DNA from: Dryocosmus kuriphilus
Lineage: Eukaryota > Arthropoda > Insecta > Hymenoptera > Cynipidae
DNA length: 64,000 nucleotides
Direction of reading: 5' to 3'
Assembly: GCA_038277395.1 (NCBI GenBank)
Contig: CM076193.1
Location: 74,418,252 to 74,482,251 of the forward strand
A program made the translations under genes and the position numbers. How positions within the stretch are numbered: the first letter of the stretch is position 1; the number at the start of each line of letters is the position of its first letter. This document shows positions 45,130 to 57,680 of this stretch, in pieces. The notes under the pieces were generated by a model. That model saw only the letters and a list, made by a program, of their open reading frames with translations, did no database searches and had not been told where the DNA came from.

Positions 45130-46020
45130 TGACGTGCAATGCCCTCTACAACAATGTGCAGCTGCGTATACTATCTCTGAACAATTACACGAGAACCGTA
45201 AATGATGCGTTCAATGGACTCGTTGATATCTCCACATAATCGGCACCTATCATGTCTTGATGTAATACATGCTTGCGATAATTTCTGGTGTATATAGCTC
45301 TGTCCTGAATCGCTATTACGAATCCCTCCATTTCCAGAAACAGGACGCCCTTTTTCAGCCAAATATTGAATGCCTCGCTATCCACTTCACGTTGATCTAA
45401 CTATTTGGGGTGCTCGCCACGGATAGGTTTTAGTCTCCATTGCGTCTCTAATTCCTTCATGGTTTCTGCTCTGATATTCAAAACTTCTTCTGATTGTGGT
45501 TCAAGGCGTGTAATCGAGATTCGCTTTACAGATGGTATCGTAAAGTGCAACGCCTTGCTATATCGTGGTAGTACCCTTTCAATCGTCGAATTACTGTTAT
45601 GCATTCGATGTTTGGAAATTTCTACGCGGATGGTTCTTTTTAACCTTTCAAGATCGGGGTTCAACCATTTGATGAACCCACAGAAGTACGTAAGGGCAGA
45701 GAATGTGATGATAGTCATAAGGCTTTCCTTAACTGTAGTATGCTGAATACCCTTAGATTCAAGAATACCCAAATATTTATATGACTCACCATCAGCTATT
45801 GCCTCGATATGATGCCCGTTCTCGTTTTCTAGTTCTGCGGTCCCTCATTCTCCTCCGTTTAAATGTACTGTCCTGTATTTATCTAGTCCGAACTCCATAT
45901 GGGTGTTATTGAAAAAGTGATATGGATCACTTGCTCCTGTTTCTGGTTTGAACTAGCATTTTGCTTCAGTTCATCCATGTACATAAGGTGAGTTAGTTGA
46001 TGACCATCTTTAAAATTCGT
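45130..46020 (-). pseudogene. R2-like non-LTR retrotransposon fragment
   Basis: On the minus strand: THLMYMDELKQNAS, the YxDD motif region of a reverse transcriptase with the second D changed to E; then GESYKYLGILESKGIQHTTV and YFCGFIKWLNPDLERLKRTI; then ETQWRLKPIRGEHPK, EGFVIAIQDRAIYTRNYRKH, and a CRLCGD..ES.E.I start of the CCHC knuckle. The order is that of R2/NeSL-type elements after the catalytic site. Frameshifts separate the parts, and both the N-terminal part and endonuclease are missing. Confidence 0.75.
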
Positions 46021-47355
46021 TACTTTTCACTGTCAAAATCGAACAATTAAAAGAAATGTCAAATTTCTGAAATATACCTAAAACTTGATCACAGTTTAAA
46101 TAAAGTAAAAAAATAACTCAATTCTATAGACACAGGGAGACCGAAAAGGGAAAAATTACTGAAGTCCTTGAAGTGGAAGTGAGAAGACAGAAAAGGAAGG
46201 AAGAGAGAAACTGTTAGACGGTGGCCTGCATGGGAGTGTCCTGTCAATGAGACTTCCGGTAACACAAAATTTTGCCAGACAGAATAATGGTGGACATATC
46301 AGACCAATGAGATTTGAATGTGCGATTCGTGCTGGCCGCGTCACTTCCGCCTTATGTTTCCATTAGAAAATGGTTGCCCCGTCACATTGGTACTTCGTCG
46401 CATTGGTTTTTTGTCCGATGGTCATTAATATGTATCCATACAGTGTTCCAATTTTTTTTTCGACTGCTGAGTTAAATAATAAAGTTTATAATAACTGAAT
46501 GAACTAATCATGACATCTATGATACCTATGGAAAATAACGAAAATAACCCGACGACCACCGCAAATTCATGGCGTCAGTTGTCCAATGTGTGTTTCCTAT
46601 CCGTAACATTAACTATCATCCCCATGGTCGTCTGTGTCACACACTGAGAAGGCAAGTAGATGTTGCGAGTTAATACTCGCAAGCTAAACAGATGTTCGCC
46701 ACATTTACAGTGAGTTTTCAACAGAAAATAAGTCATACAAATGGGAGTAATCAAACTCGTACAGGAGTAAGTCATACAAATGGGAGTAATCAAACTCGTA
46801 CACGAGTACCGATGAATGTCCAATCTGACCCATAGATAATGATTTGAAAACTTAAGGAAAATTTTCAGGCCATGCTCAACGGAAACTAATTCAATATTCG
46901 CTCGGTGGTTCTCATTTTTGAGCCGTGGCTTATAATAACAATCATTACATTTTTCACAAAAAATTAGACTAATATTGTCCTAAACATTTTTTTTGTAAAA
47001 ACGAAAACAACTTTGCGACTTTTTTGTTTAAGTTCAGACTATGGCAGAATGCAGCGGGACATTTAAAAATGTCTATCATTTCGAGAATTATTCACAATTT
47101 AAGAAAATTTTGGCTGTTTTTGCAATATTCTCTCAAATAATGATTGGTAGAAACATTTATTTTAGTATTTTTGGACGCAGAATGTTGACATCTTTCATGC
47201 TATTTTGAAGGAAAAAATGTGCCTGATGTATAATCAAATTTAGGATATTTCTGCAACAAGAAACAGGTGGTCTCATATTTCTTGCCAGTAATGTAATATA
47301 AGGTAGATTTCACCCAATAATCGTGACAGTCCCGGTAAGTGTTTCATATTGGCTA
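46021..47355. other. non-coding, with a 39-bp tandem duplication
   Basis: No gene recognised. At 46731-46808 a 39-base unit containing AAATGGGAGTAATCAAACTC is present twice in tandem. The rest is AT-rich with a GC-richer patch near 46140-46350. Confidence 0.55.
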
Positions 47356-47396
47356 TACAGGGTGTCCCAGTACTAAGTGTCCGGACTTATATGGCT

Positions 47397-50300
47397 CAAG
47401 GTGTCTAGCGATCAGGCAATTTGAAATTCCCGGCGTTTTCCCGATTTTTTCCCGGTTCGTCCGGTTTTTTCCCTGTCAAATTTTTTTTCATTCGACCAAT
47501 TTATAGATGTCTTTTTGTGATTATTGAAAGGCAATGTATACACAGAAATAGAAATTTTAACATAATATACATAGAAAAAATGTACAGTACAAAGAAAACA
47601 GTTATTTATTTACACGTGCTAAACTTATTTTTAATCACAGACTGAAGTGATAAATATTATTTGAAAGTACATATTTTAAACTTTCATAACACGTAAAATA
47701 AATATTTCTTAATCTATACAGCCAGAATCACAAGTAGTTGCTTAAATACTATTAAAATCTTAAGAATGTAAAATAAAATATAAGTATAATTGAGTATTAT
47801 AATTATAATAATTATAATTGAGTATTATGCCGCACGCCAGCGTCCTTTCAGAGCATTGATTTGGCCTTGTAAAACTTCTGCCTTCTCGGCAGCTACTTTC
47901 AGAATTTTTCTTTTTTGATTTTCAACCTCTTTGGCCTCTTCTGTTTTTCTCTTTTTTGCTTGTATCTCCTCTAAATCTTTTTTATTTGCAGCCAATTTAG
48001 CGTTTTTCGAAGCAACATAAACGGAATATGCATTACGGGCAGATTTAAACAAACTATCTGCTATTGGAACCGATTTTACACCTCCAAAAAATTTGATGGT
48101 ATCATATACGACACGTGCAGCAATCAGACTGTCCTCTCTCTGATTCTCCACTAAACAAACTTCGTTGAATGAAAATCCTCGTTCGAGTGCTGCGTTTCCA
48201 TGGGACAGAATGAGAATCATTTTTACAAATTCTGTTAGGTTCTCATATGTTTTTTCCGAAGCAGAGATAGCGTCTGTCCAAAAGTGATTTAATCGAGAGT
48301 TTTGACGGTCATAATTTTTTAGAGCATCCATGGTTTGAGGGAAGTTACACAGCTCTTTGTATTCCAACTTTATTTTATCCACCTTTGTTCCAGAAATCCA
48401 TTTGTTGCTAATACATAAGATGTCTAGGCATGTCAAGAGACGCTTCTTAGCAACTGAAGGGCTCTCTAAAATCACAGTAGGATCGAGGCAAGAAATAGAT
48501 TTAGTCAATGTATACTTCAGAGAGCTTTTGTCCATAAGCTTTTGCGTAATCGCGAGGTAGCATTCACGAGCGTCAGTTTTAAAATTTGTAATCTGTTCTG
48601 CTGGAACTTTAGATTCTGAGAGAGCACCTTTAGTTTCGAATCCCACGTCTATATCAGCAACTGGCGGCAGCAGTATCTTTGGATTCGCAAGGTTGACCTG
48701 TGCAACTGTCACAGCGTCTTCTAAGACTTTTGGTTTAACAAAACGTTCCATCTATGTGGATACCATGTACGTAAGATCTCGGTACAAAAACGGTGCCTGC
48801 GGAGCATCATGTTGGAATTCGATCAGAAACGGTTCCACCAAAGATGCAACGGATTTGAAAAATGACAACTTTGCCTCGCTAAGTGGATCTTTTACGAATT
48901 CTGACACCGTTTGAAAATTCGTATGATCCTTGTTAAGTGGATTTTTTTTGCCTTGCTCTTCGACGTGCTTAACCCAGACTCGCAACGATGGCAACATCGC
49001 ATATCCTCTTGAGGAAACCAATATATTTTCCAACCACCTAATATCAAAAAACTTAAGTGGAAATATATCAGACTTCGTGATTTGAGTATAATTTCCTCGC
49101 CGCGAAGGTGTATTTTTAAATAATCGATATAGGCAACTCAAAAAGTTATCAATTTTCCATTCCGTTTTCTTCATCCCGGTTTTGAACGCACCGTGTACGT
49201 TATGAAGACCACAGCTGCCCAGATCTAGTAGAATAGGATTCTCAGGATACTTTTCTCTAATATCTTTTTTTAAATCATCTAGCATGCGGAAGTTAACAGC
49301 AGGGCCATCCATCGAAATCTGAATAAGCTTACTTTGATTCTTGTCTCCAATTGCATCCGTTAATCCTTCCTTCAATTTGATTGCAACTGTGCTGTTGAGG
49401 AATACTGAAGAAAAGTACCTAGTTGTGACTGCATTCGAAACGCTATTCTAGAAACGTACAATTAAATCCATCTGCTGTGTCTGAGAAATTTTATTCAGGC
49501 TTTCATCGTAGCCCACAACTATATGTGCGCACGTTTCTAACAATTCTTTTAAATCTTTTTGAAACTGGTGACCGATACCATATGTAATGGTATATCCCAT
49601 TTTATCTTTTTGTAGCTTCATTTTCGCGGCTATTTCGTTATCCGGAAACATGTCGGAGAACGCAATTACAGCTTCGGCAGCGCCGCGATTGCTAAAATGC
49701 TTTGACACTGTAGTGAGACACCACAAGATTTCAGCTCTCGCGATTTTATCAGTTGTCAAAAAACTCCTTAGCATATCTTCTGAGGTCTTACTCTGAACTG
49801 TAGAGTCTAGGTTTCCAGAGCCCTTTGAAACATTATTGAGACCTAAAAATGAACAATCAGAAATTAAATATAAAAATCTATTATCATTCACTTCGTCCAC
49901 TGTTTTCGTTCTATCTAAAAAATTAAAAATTAGTTCACCTTCCCTTGATTCCTTTTGGGCAGAAGCAGACACTGCTCTTGTTTTTATAGTCGAATTTTGA
50001 ATGAGGAAAAGGTCGATTTTTAAGCATTCCTTTTGGGACTTCAATTTTAAATTATGCTTACTACCTTTTGCATGAGTTGTTAGAGCTGTCTTACCCATGG
50101 AACTTAAGTCGATGCTTTTTTTACAGACATTGCAATAAGCTTTAGTCGTGCATTTCTTATCTTCTTCAACCCAGGAGAATTCTGCCTTATAGTTGGGACA
50201 GCAATGCGTTGTACTCACTTTTTTCTGACCCATTACTAGAATAGAATTACAAAATGGTGAACAAAATTGTCAATTTGGACTCACTTAAAACTATTTAACC

Positions 50301-52064
50301 ATTACAATTATATAAATTAATATAAAAAATATAAATTTTAAAAATAAATTCTTACGACAGTTTAAAACAAGTATTCGAAATTAATTGACAAAATCATCAT
50401 TAAATCTGGGATAGGGTATCCAATAAAAATTTGAATGTTTAAATTTTAAAAACATTACCCCTCAAATTTCTTCCTTTGTGAAAAAATACTGCAATAATTT
50501 TTTTTTTTTTTAATTGTTTAGAGTTTCCGCTAGACCGTTTTAGGTCTGCAAATAATTTTTCCCTGTTTTAGATTGAAAAAAATACGAAGCAAAGGCAAAA
50601 AAATCTTATGAAAACAAAAAATTGTATGAAAAAATGAAAAAAAAAAAATTTTTTGATATTGGGCTTAGAATACAAAAATTTGTAACTTCATTACAATTAA
50701 AGGCCTGAAATGGCTCTAAAAGATTTTATTTTCCTGGAATAATATCCACAGGATTTCTTCTACAATATAAAGAGAATATTTTCCGTAACGTAAAAATTTT
50801 AATACTTATACAGGGAGACAGAAAAAAATCTTGAATTTCGAAATAGATCAGAAAGACATTTTTTGTAACTAAAAGATTTCTATAGTTGTTTGAAATATAT
50901 TTTTAGCTATAATTTACCTGAAAAGGATGACAATAAAATTAATGTCAATTTTAATGCAATTCTGCGTTTTTATCAGATTCTATAAGTTTTTCTAACCGAT
51001 ATTATTCAAGTTTAACATCCTTTTCGAGTAAATTAAAAAATGTGTGTTCTTTGTGTATTTCAAAATTCAAAATTTTTTCTGTCACTTGGTATAAATATTT
51101 TTAATTTATTTATTATGAAGTATATTTTCTTTATATTTTGAAAGAACTCTTATGTATAAAATTGCAGCAAAAAAATGTTTAAGGAAAAATTTAAGACCAC
51201 TAAATATAATGAAATAAAAAATTTTCGTATTTTTGTTTCATAAAGTTAGGGCTTATTTCTCAATAAATAAGAAATACTTTCTAGATGTGAAACAATTTAT
51301 TAGTCTTTACTTGGCATTTAAAAATAATCGAAAACTAAATTAATTAGAGATCTGAAAAGCCGGCCTAGCGGAACCTACAAACAATTTTTTAAGAAACTAA
51401 ATAGAATTATTATGGCAATATTTTCTCACCGAAAGGAAGACACTGAGAGAGTAGGCTTTGCTATTTAATTGAATTCTAGCCGTAATTTAGATCTAAGAAG
51501 TTTAAAATAATATCTTCAACAATAAGTTAGATTGTTAAAATTAAAACAATACACTTAAGATATTAAATATACTTGCAATATATTGTAATAGTAAACATTT
51601 TTGACATAAAAATATATTACTCGTATGGATATAAAATTTAAAAAATGAACTTACCTTATTTATTAGTATTATGGTCACATCAATTAAAAAATAGTTGTAA
51701 TAATAATGATCTAATCATTGAAACTTGCACTAAACTTACACTATTTTCTAACAAAAGTAAGCGATTACGCATGCCGGTATAATCTGGCATAATCTTGTTT
51801 TGAAAACAGCCGAACATCGACAATGCGATGTTTACAACTGGTGGCGAAAATCGGTACATAGGATAAGCATACGAAGAAACGTTGCGATTGTAGATAAAGT
51901 AGAAATGGAATAAAAAGAATATAAAGAAGACAAAGTAGAAAAAGTCGATTTTTCGATAAAATACAAAAAATTCCCGGTCCTAAATAAAATTCCCGGGGTT
52001 TTCCCGGTTTTTTTTCCCGGTCAAATAAAATTCTCGGGTTTTTCCCGGTCCACTAGATACCCTG
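47397..52064 (-). mobile_element. nearly intact hAT element (4.7 kb)
   Basis: The ends are short inverted repeats, CAAGGTGTCTAG on the left and CTAGATACCCTG on the right; the right one reads CAGGGTATCTAG in reverse, a usual hAT terminus. Both ends are followed inward by repeated TTCCCGG-type words (subterminal repeats). The flanking target is TGCCTGTA on the right; the left copy appears reduced to TGGCT. The comparison with the other end of the surrounding mariner-like element (TGGCTGTA) supports an 8-base hAT target. The minus-strand transposase lies at 47825-50233, with 1.8 kb of AT-rich upstream sequence (50234-52064) showing no other gene. Confidence 0.8.
47825..50233 (-). pseudogene. hAT transposase, one frame with two TAG codons
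   Basis: A single frame of 803 codons runs from ATG at 50233 to the stop at 47825, broken only by TAG at codon 262 (49448-49450) and codon 494 (48752-48754). Domains in order: BED-type zinc finger (CNVCKKSIDLSSMG...H....H, about residues 35-65); YDESLNKISQTQQMDLIVRF before the first TAG; SMDGPAVNFRMLDDLKKD and GSCGLHNVHGAFKTG, conserved hAT catalytic-core blocks; LSHGNAALERGFSFNEV, the hAT dimerisation motif, near residue 682; and a lysine-rich coiled coil to the end. The family usually has W where the first TAG stands (TGG to TAG, one change). Length is normal for the family. It must act in the nucleus as a transposase if ever read through; otherwise it is a very young pseudogene. Confidence 0.9.
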
Positions 52065-53954
52065 TGCCTGTATAAGAAAAAAAAATAAATAAACTGAAAC
52101 TTCCTCTGGCAAAAATGCATTGAAGTTTTTGTTTTTAAGTTATGAAATGATTAAGCTGGACCAATCAGGAGCGCTACATAGAAAGTCGTACGTGCGTGAG
52201 AGGCAGGCCAACGCTGTGTTAGTGACCGCTGCATCTTCACTCGAAATCCCCACTGTGAGAGCCCGTTGTACGTTCGACACTATGCAGCGGTTCAATTGTT
52301 TGAGATCATTTCCTAATTCTTCATCTAAGAAGTAGGTATATCAGAATCCTGAAGTCTTAGTCATCAAATAACAATGAAGCATTGTTTAAAGAAATTTAAT
52401 TGACAAATGCACTGTGCGGCTATTTTTAGAGGTAAAAACTTGGGGTTTTCAACCTAATGAAGCACAAATAACGTTATAAATAGTTATAGATAGTAAATAG
52501 TTTACTTTTTGTCCGACCCAATGGTGCAAGGAATCAAGTTGTAAGGTCCCAAAAAAACTACCCGTATCGTGTAATGGACCTAAATTTCATTGGAGATCGA
52601 CTATGTATCTTTTTCGAATCCTACCTAAGCGAAATCTGTCCTGATTCGACTTCATCGAGTTAGATCAGTCAGTATTTTTTTTTGCGACTAGATGATGCAA
52701 GAGAGTATGTTCAAATATTCCTGATGGACGAGCCCTACCGGGAAAATTGTCAAATTTTATTGAAGGCAATTCAGTCACATCTCGAATCTTATGTAAGCAC
52801 ATGAGCAGCCGGTTTTTTTAATCGACTAATGGCTGACAGAAGTTAAGTTGTTCTAACACCCCTAAAGGACAACCCCTATCGTGAATTTTTGAATTATCTG
52901 TTTTTTTTGTCGACGCAACACTGAAAGCGATAAGTTTTAGCAACCCCATAAAACCATTCCTACTGAGAAACGTGTCCGAATTCAACTGGCGTGAACGTAA
53001 AAATATTTTAGTTTCTTATAAAAATTTGACTTGCGAAGTTTCGATCTTTCCCCTCTCGGGAAAAATGTGTGAATTGCAGTGGAGGAATTTGAGGTAAGTG
53101 CTTTAAAAAAATTCATCTAGCCCTTCAGTAATCGTGCTTAACTATTTTTAATATGTTCCCTTGATTCGCTGAGTGAAGTAATTTTTAGTACTTGTGGGAG
53201 CTTTATGATTAATAATATTGGTGCCTGATTTTCATTTTTCTTTTATCTCAAATCGACTTGCTCTTTCATGATAATTGTTTTACATTATTCTATTCTAAAG
53301 TTTTTGGCATTACATTGCATGTATATGATACTACATTGACTATGACAAGTATTGTCCCATTTAAATTCGTGAGAATTGAAATGAATTGATTTCATTTGAT
53401 TCTCAAATGAATAAATAAGGAAATACTAAATAAGCAATCATAACTTCCAGCGTTTAGTTTATCGAGGGAATTTTGAGCATGCAAAAAAAAAACATCTCGC
53501 GACAAGATATCGGAGAATCCTATGATAAAGCTTAAGGGGGGAGGAGGGGGGAGGTTAATTCGGTAAACGACCTTGAACATTTGTAAATATTTACTTTAAA
53601 TATCAAAATAATTTAAAGTTAAAATAGACTAATTTGTCCTGAACTCTTCACTGAGTGAAGATCTGAGCACATCTGAGTTTGATTCATCGAATCTCTCTAT
53701 TTTTCTTTATTATTTCATAGTTATTTTTTAATATTTGGTACAGTTCAGTCACAGAAAAAACAAAAGTAAATTATTGTTGCGGGTGATTTTCACGCAGATA
53801 GTTGAATTTTTTCGCATCGAAACAAAACAGGATTCAATACATTTGACGTGGTAACCACTTTCAATGATTTTTGTGATGTGGTGATGTGCTTTTTTACTAC
53901 CTTACTTAGTTTATTTAGTTACGCATGAAGGTTAATTTAGTTTAGTGTAGAACA

Positions 53955-54610
53955 ATGGCATATTCAATTGAAGAGTACTGCGATACGTACTTCTTATTGG
54001 GATTTTCTGACGGTTATCTTCACGCAGCAGCCGCAGAATATGCTCGAAGATATCTTGATCGTCAAAATCATCCGCCTCATCAAACAATTGTACGAGTGAG
54101 TGAAAGATTGCGTCGAACTGGGCAAGTTGCACGACAGAGAGGTGAAGGTGGCGGTCGGCGACCTAATCAGCGAAACTTAAACCGCGATAACCGAATTTGA
54201 GAAGAATTTGCGCGGAATCGAAACTCAAGTTGTAGAGGGGTTGCGAGATACATGAATGTATCAAAAAGTACGGTGCACCGAATATCGCAAGAAGATGGCC
54301 TTTATCCCTTCCACCTTACAAAGGTTCAGCACCTTGAACCTGGAGATTACGACGCCAGGACTGCATTTTGTACATTTATCATTCAAAACGAAAATCTATT
54401 TCCTAAAATTTTATGGAGTGATAAATCCTATTCACAAGGGAAGAAATGTTTAAAGTCCATAATTAACATTATTGGGATCATGAAAATCCGGAAGCTATCC
54501 GGGAGCGAGGTTTCCAGCGTAAATTCTTGATCTATGTTTGGGCAGGAATCATCGGAAATAAAGTCATCAGTCCTTATATCTTGAATGGAACGTTGACAGT
54601 AAGTAGACTG
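53955..54610 (+). pseudogene. mariner-like (DUF4817) transposase remnant
   Basis: Starts with MAYSIEEYCDTYFLLGFSDG and RRYLDRQNHPPHQTIVRVSE, RLRRTGQVARQRGEGGGRRP, the DUF4817 helix-turn-helix region. After a stop: RGVARYMNVSKSTVHRISQE and DGLYPFHLTKVQHLEPGDYD, the second DNA-binding part. Then ENLFPKILWSDKS, the first catalytic-aspartate region (usually FTDE, here WSDK), and VWAGIIGNKVISPYILNG with a frameshift between. The sequence ends at about 54610, before the third catalytic residue, so it is truncated and inactive. It sits inside the element bounded by the long inverted ends. Confidence 0.75.
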
Positions 54611-54985
54611 AAGTAGAAAATATTGAAACATTTTGATAGGAATAAAACGAAAATGTAAAAGAAAAAATACTTGCGTATTGGAGGCTTTTTTATTACAAAG
54701 AATATAGTCGGGTAAGCATGAAAAAAATGCCCCTAAGGGGAATCACATGTTGAGTCAGTCATTTGAAAGTACACAATCAAAAAAAATGTTTCTCAAAATT
54801 TCAAACCATTAGCCGCCATATTGAGTAGTTTTTTTGGGACCTTACAACTTGATTCCTTGCACCATTGAGTCGGAAAAAAAGTAAAGTTTTTACTATTTAT
54901 AACTATTTATAACGTTATTTGCGCTTCATTAAGTTGAAAACACCAAGTTTTTACCTCTAAAAATAGCCACACAGTGCTTACAATA

Positions 54986-55565
54986 AAAAAGCACCCCGTT
55001 TTGTGAGAGGCAAGGGGACTCACAATAAAAAGCACCCTGTTTTTTGAGGGGCAAGGGGACTCACAATAAAAAGCACCCCGTTTTGTGAGGCAAGGGGACT
55101 CAGAATAAAAAAGCACTCCATTTTGTGAGAGCCAACGGGACTTACAATAAAAAAGCACACCACTTTGTGAGAGGCGAGGGACCTCACTATAAAAAATCAC
55201 TCCGTTTTGTGAGAGACAAGGAAACTCACAATAAAAAAAAGCACCCCGTTTTGTGAGGCGAGGGACATCACTATAAAAAAACACCCCGTTTTGTGAGAGG
55301 CAAGGGGACTCACAATAAAAAAGCACCCCATGCTTTTAGAGGCAAGGGGACTCAAAATAAAAAAGCACCCCATTTAGTGAGAGGCGAGGGACCTCAAAAT
55401 AAAAAAGCACCCCGTTTTGTGAGAGGTAAGGGGACTTACAATAAAAAAGCACTCCGTTTTGTGAGAGACAAGGAGGCTCATAATAATCCAGCAGCCTATC
55501 TTGTGACAGGCAAGGGGACTAACAATAAAAAAGCACTCCGTTTTGTGAGAAGCAAGGGGACTTAA
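54986..55565. repeat. ~41-bp tandem array, about 13-14 copies
   Basis: Units of 39-44 bases carry GCACCCCGTTTTGTGAGAGG and CAAGGGGACTCACAATAAAA. Long open frames result on both strands: forward 55293-55565 with a GKGTHNKKAPHFVR-like 14-residue repeat, and reverse up to 55326 with a GVLFYCESPCLSQN-like repeat. These are by-products of the 42-base period rather than evidence of a gene. A small related array is at 21285-21410. Confidence 0.9.
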
Positions 55566-57680
55566 ACATTCATGAAATTACACCGACAATAAGTTCGAAA
55601 TCGTATTGCAACCTCCTCATGGTGAACTCTGGAAACTATAATTTTTACAGGCTAACTGCAGACGATTCTTATTTGAATAATATATATGAATAGAATATAA
55701 CAATCTTTTGCAACAGTTTTTCACGAATTACATTTTTCGACTTTTACCTCTGATGTGCCACGTCATATCACAGTAATCGTAATTTCACTAAAGGGTGACA
55801 TTTTTAAAAGTTCCATTTGTTTTTTATAATACCATTTATGCACAAAACAAAATAAAAAATAAGTGATTCCTTATAAGACAAGTACACAGTTATTCCACCA
55901 ACTGCTTGATTAGCCTAATCAAGTGTTAACCATTCAGTGGAGTTCGATGTGTCCGGCTGGGTCACGAGAGTACTGTGTGCCGTGTGGCATGCATGATTTT
56001 CATCATTTTTGGCGATGAAGTACCACTAAAAAAAATCTGTCAGAAATATAACTTGAAGCAGGCATTTCAGGGTTTATTTTGAGGAAAAAATTGTAGGTGT
56101 GACTCTAAAACATAACCTCCAAGAAAATGTTTGAATTAAAAAAAATTTTTTGTCCGTATTTTTAGACAATATTTTTTGTAAAAAATTTATTTATATTAGT
56201 CCTGTTGACCTCTATAACATATAATTTTTCAATCAAAATCGGTTCATCAGTTTTCGAGAAAAATGACTTTTTTGAATTTTCTTCCCCCCTCCATAACTCC
56301 TAAAAAAATGAAATTTTAAGATTGAAATTTGCAGGATTTTTTACTGCTCTTGGTTTAAGCAATTGTTCTTAACAATAAGCATTGTTGATTGTCGTGTAAG
56401 TGACTCCAAAACGCTATAAATTCGTTATTTGCGCTTCATTACTTCGAAAATCTCAAGTTTTTACCTCTAAAAATAGCCACACAGTGCATTTGTTAACTAA
56501 ATTTGTTTAAACAATGCTTCATTGTTATTTGATGACTAAGACTTCAGAATTCTGATATACTTCTTAGATGAAGAATTAGGAAATGATCTCAAACAATTGA
56601 ACCGCTGCACAGTGTCGAACGTACAAACGGGCTCTCACACTGGGGATATCGAGTGAAGATGCAGCAGTCACTAAACAGTGTTGGCCTCCCTCTCACGCAC
56701 GTACGACTTTCTATGCAGCGCTCCTGATTGGTCCAGCTTAATCATTTCATAACTCAAAAACTAAAACTTCAATACATTTTTGCCAGAGAAAGTTTCGTTT
56801 TTTTTTTTTTTTTTTTTTTTACAGCCATATAAGTTCGGACACTTAGTACTGGGGCAACCTGTATATTGCTAGCGCAAGAAAAGGTAATTTATAGAAACCA
56901 CTATAAGCGTCAAACAAAATTCTAAAATACATATAATAATAAATTTAATAAAGATTCAAATGACCATAGTTAAATCTCAAAAGTAATAGATAATTTATAT
57001 TTAAAGAAATGAAAATGTCAAAAAAAAATTGGCCACGACCACATAGTGATTAGCACAGACCAATGATTGAATTATTGGACTCTGAAATGTGCAGAAATAT
57101 AGTCATTGGTCTCATTAGCAATATCTAGATTGTCAAACACGCTGAGCATTTGTCCCACGTTTCGGATAAAAAATGTGTGAAATGAAGACCATTTTTTAGG
57201 TTTATATGTATCTATAACTTTTCAAGACATTCTTTTATCGTAATGTGAATACCTATGACAATACACAACAAAAATAACTGAAAACCAGAGTCATATATGT
57301 AGAAGGTGCTCTGCTCGGATTACGTTAAAATGCACGTAAACGTGCGCGAGACGAAATATTATCCCTGATCGCAGAGGTTATATAGCGCCCTTGCATGCTA
57401 TGGATGCAAGGAGAAGCCGTAGATAAAGATGGGGAAGCAAGCATAATACCAACTGCTGAAAGCAGGCATCCTCTGAGAAACAATGGTGAATTCAGGACAA
57501 GGAGAAATATTAATATCTAGGTTCTTCGTAAGCCCCAAGATCTGGCTAAAATTGATGCCACTCTTCGTGAAGATATCTCGAAGTGTCCGACTTCTGGACC
57601 ATCAATTGTTCAGTTCATGATGCGGCGTGAGCTTAGACTGATTCAAATCGAAGGATAAAAGTCGAAGGGTAAAATCGACG

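Larger units (their letters stand above)
47356..56863. mobile_element. mariner-like element with long inverted ends, containing a nested hAT
   Basis: The left end TACAGGGTGTCCCAGTACTA (47356) matches the reverse complement of the right end, TACAGGTTGCCCCAGTACTA (ending 56863), each beside a TA. The inverted repeat continues for about 500 bases: on the left it is split by the hAT element (47397-52064) and resumes at 52073-52570; on the right it is 56410-56861. Shared internal words include TAAGCTGGACCAATCAGGAG and CTATTTTTAGAGGTAAAAAC. A second inverted copy of the inner part lies at 54835-54985. The transposase remnant is at 53955-54610. Between lies the tandem array 54986-55565. 52570-53950 and 55566-56400 hold no other gene. 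Confidence 0.75.

Noticed and set aside
54907..55565. Repeat proteins of 139 and 90 codons on opposite strands.
   Set aside because: Both arise from the ~42-base repeat period; no start context, splice signal or domain supports a gene.
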